Source: Nocardioides nitrophenolicus (GTDB taxonomy: Bacteria > Actinomycetota > Actinomycetes > Propionibacteriales > Nocardioidaceae). Taken from it: a stretch of 64,000 nucleotides of DNA. Under the pieces are notes generated by a model, which saw nothing but the letters and a program-made list of their open reading frames with translations, ran no database searches and had not been told where the DNA came from. This document shows, piece after piece, positions 62,351 to 64,000 of the stretch. Location of the stretch: NCBI RefSeq assembly GCF_016907515.1, contig NZ_JAFBBY010000001.1, positions 4,712,001-4,776,000 of the forward strand, given 5' to 3'. The translations under genes were made by a program, and so were the position numbers. How positions within the stretch are numbered: position 1 is the first letter of the stretch; each line of letters opens with the position of its first letter.

Positions 62351-63514
62351 ATGAGCGAGGCCATGAGCGAGGCCATGAGGGCAGAGAGGAAGCTCCGCGT
62401 CCTGGTGGTCGCCGAGTCCTTCCTCCCGCAGGTCAACGGGGTGACCAACTCGGTCCGCCGGGTGCTCGAGCACCTCGCGGCCGAGGGGCACCACGCCGAG
62501 CTGGTGGCGCCGACCGGCCCGGACACCTATGCCGGCTTCCGGGTCCGTCGCGCCCGGGGGGCGAACCTGCCGTTCTACCCGGACTTCCGGCTCGGCCTGG
62601 AGACCCGCCGGCGGCTGCGCCAGCGGATGCTGCAGTTCCGCCCGGACGTCGTCCACATCGCCTCGCCCGCGACGCTCGGCTACCAGGCCGCTCGCGCCGC
62701 CGGCGAGCTCGGCATCCCGACCGTCGCGATCTACCAGACCGACCTGGTCGGCTTCGCGGAGAGGTACGACGTCCCCGGGGGCGTGCGGGCCGCCGCCGGG
62801 CTCACCCGCCGCATCCACCAGCAGGTCGACCGCACCCTCGCGCCGTCGACCGCGAGCATCGAGCAGCTCCGGGACCTGGGTGTCCCCGAGGTGTACCGGT
62901 GGGGCCGGGGTGTCGACCTGGTGGCCTTCCACCCGCGGCACCGCGACGAGGAGCTGCGCCGGCGGATCGCGCCGGACGGCCGCCTCCTGGTCGGGTACGT
63001 CGGCCGGCTGGCCGCCGAGAAGGAGCTGGACCTGCTCACCCACCTCGCCGACGACCCGCGCTACGCGCTCGTGGTCGTGGGCGGGGGCCCGGAGGAGCAG
63101 CGGCTGCGCGGCCTGCTGGGTGGCCGGGCCACCTTCCTCGGGCTGCTGCACGGCGACGACCTGAGTCGGGCGTACGCCTCGCTGGACGTGTTCGTCCACA
63201 CCGGCCGCTACGAGACCTACTGCCAGTCGGCGCAGGAGGCGCTGGCGGCGGGCGTCCCGGTGGTCGCCCCGGCCGCGGGGGGACCGGTCGACGTGGTCGC
63301 GCACGGAGCGTCCGGCCTGCTCTACCGGCCGGGCGACGGTGCGGACCTGGCGGCCGCGGTCGACCGGCTGGCCCGGGACCCGCTGGTGCGGAGCCGGATG
63401 GCGGCGACCGGGGTCCGGGCGGTCCAGGAGCGGTCGTGGTACGCGATCAACGAGCAGCTGGTCGCCCACTACCGTGCGGTGCTCGGCGTCCGGGTCAGCG
63501 CGCGGGCCGCGTGA
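62351..63514 (+). CDS. GT4 glycosyltransferase (mannosyltransferase-like)
   Basis: The 387-residue protein begins MSEAMSEAMRAERKLRVLV, with two exact copies of a 12-base unit giving three ATG choices (62351, 62363 and 62375). It has the GT-B fold: ESFLPQVNGVTNSVRRVLEHL near residues 21-41, YQTDLVGFA near 135, VGYVGRLAAEKELD near 216-229, VVGGGPEEQRL near 241 and the donor site YETYCQSAQEALAAGVPVV near 288-306. It resembles the alpha-mannosyltransferase group for cell-envelope lipids; substrate is inferred only. Its end overlaps the convergent LOG-like gene by 20 bases. Confidence 0.88.
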   Translation: MSEAMSEAMRAERKLRVLVVAESFLPQVNGVTNSVRRVLEHLAAEGHHAELVAPTGPDTYAGFRVRRARGANLPFYPDFRLGLETRRRLRQRMLQFRPDVVHIASPATLGYQAARAAGELGIPTVAIYQTDLVGFAERYDVPGGVRAAAGLTRRIHQQVDRTLAPSTASIEQLRDLGVPEVYRWGRGVDLVAFHPRHRDEELRRRIAPDGRLLVGYVGRLAAEKELDLLTHLADDPRYALVVVGGGPEEQRLRGLLGGRATFLGLLHGDDLSRAYASLDVFVHTGRYETYCQSAQEALAAGVPVVAPAAGGPVDVVAHGASGLLYRPGDGADLAAAVDRLARDPLVRSRMAATGVRAVQERSWYAINEQLVAHYRAVLGVRVSARAA

Positions 63515-64000
63515 CGAGCAGGCTCGCGGCCTCCTCGACCGTGTCGACGAGATGGACGTGTTGCTCCATCGCGCGGCCGCGGGCGAGCGCCTGCAGCAGG
63601 GCCCAGGCCGGCAGCTCCTCGGTCCAGTAGCGCCGGCCGACGAGCACCATCGGCGCGACCGCGTCGTCGGTGGCGTAGTAGTTCTCGCACGCGTCCTGGA
63701 AGATCTCCTGGACCGTGCCGCCGGCGCCGGGCAGGAACACGATCCCGGCGTCGCAGACCAGCAGCAGGATCGCCTCGCGCAGGGCGTTGCGGAAGTACTT
63801 CGCGATCGCGGTCGCGAACAGGTTCGGCGGCTCGTGGCCGTAGTGCCAGGTCGGTACGCCGAGCGACGGGGTGGGGTCCGCGGTGAGGCTGAGCGCGTCG
63901 CGGGCCGCCGCCACCCAGTCGTCGACCGAGGGCCGGAAGGACGGGACGGCGGCCAGCCGGCGCAGCGCCTCGGTGAGGGCGTCCGGGGGCGCCGCGGCCA
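63495..64000 (-). CDS. LOG-family-like Rossmann protein, 5' part missing
   Basis: The gene enters from the right edge; the visible ~168 residues include AIAKYFRNALREAILLLVC and LPGAGGTVQEIFQDACENYY, close to the PGGxGTxxE motif of the LOG (cytokinin riboside monophosphate phosphoribohydrolase) superfamily, with Ala in the third position. These proteins bind nucleotides; enzyme activity is not established for this member. The reading frame is open to the window edge, so the true start lies outside. It ends convergently on the GT4 gene. Confidence 0.8.
   Translation of the reverse strand, partial: AAAPPDALTEALRRLAAVPSFRPSVDDWVAAARDALSLTADPTPSLGVPTWHYGHEPPNLFATAIAKYFRNALREAILLLVCDAGIVFLPGAGGTVQEIFQDACENYYATDDAVAPMVLVGRRYWTEELPAWALLQALARGRAMEQHVHLVDTVEEAASLLVTRPAR

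Overview
The window reads as chromosome of a high-GC Gram-positive actinobacterium. The gene order, the zinc-type L28/L32 proteins, DUF3515, DUF2469, the GlnR-type nitrogen sites and the TrmD-acetyltransferase fusion point to the Propionibacteriales, most likely Nocardioides or a close relative. The genus is inferred from style and synteny; no comparison was run. Most of the 64 kb is the conserved actinobacterial backbone, densely packed and full of 4-base ATGA/GTGA overlaps. No tRNA, rRNA, CRISPR array, transposase or prophage gene was found.

Layout. 1-4.7 kb: a Cys/Met-metabolism PLP enzyme (cut by the window edge), ddl, a HAD phosphatase, a DUF3515 lipoprotein, an Lrp-type sensor, thiL and rpmB. 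4.8-12.4 kb: DAK2 protein, recG, rsmD, coaD, DUF177, rpmF, rnc and mutM. 12.3-16.4 kb: an accessory island with an ECF sigma factor, a translationally coupled single-pass membrane protein and two secreted RTX-repeat paralogues. 16.6-24.8 kb: a small coiled-coil protein, smc, a thioesterase, a double-domain glycosyltransferase and ftsY. 24.9-32.1 kb: nitrogen block (amt-glnK, amt-glnD) and ffh. 32.3-41.7 kb: a NYN-like protein, an amidohydrolase, rpsP-khpA-rimM-trmD, a third amt, a Fic protein, rplS, lepB, rnhB and DUF2469. 41.7-46.2 kb: a divergent TadE/TadG cluster inserted between DUF2469 and yraN. 46.4-60.5 kb: yraN-comM-dprA-xerC, an M23-like protein, rpsB-tsf, an SPFH/zinc-ribbon/membrane-protein operon, pyrH-frr-cdsA and rlmN. 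60.5-64 kb: a Tat-exported metallophosphoesterase, a GT4 glycosyltransferase and a LOG-like protein (cut by the edge).

How the parts work together. Ribosome assembly, SRP targeting (ftsY, ffh, lepB), chromosome maintenance (smc, xerC, recG, rnhB, mutM, comM, dprA) and nitrogen control (three amt genes, PII, GlnD) form the housekeeping core. GTnAC-N6-GAAAC sites precede all three amt genes, so they probably form one GlnR regulon.

The best candidate for an undescribed system is the ECF island. The motif TGTAAT-N16-CCGCT occurs with identical 16-base spacing upstream of the sigma gene and of both RTX genes. This predicts a self-activating sigma factor that drives two secreted calcium-binding-repeat proteins, with an unusual membrane partner that lacks a zinc anti-sigma motif. 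Other notable items are a TrmD-GNAT fusion, an Amt paralogue with Arg at the first twin-His position, an SPFH/zinc-ribbon operon between tsf and pyrH, an rnc gene without a standard start codon, and several tandem repeats and structured leaders.
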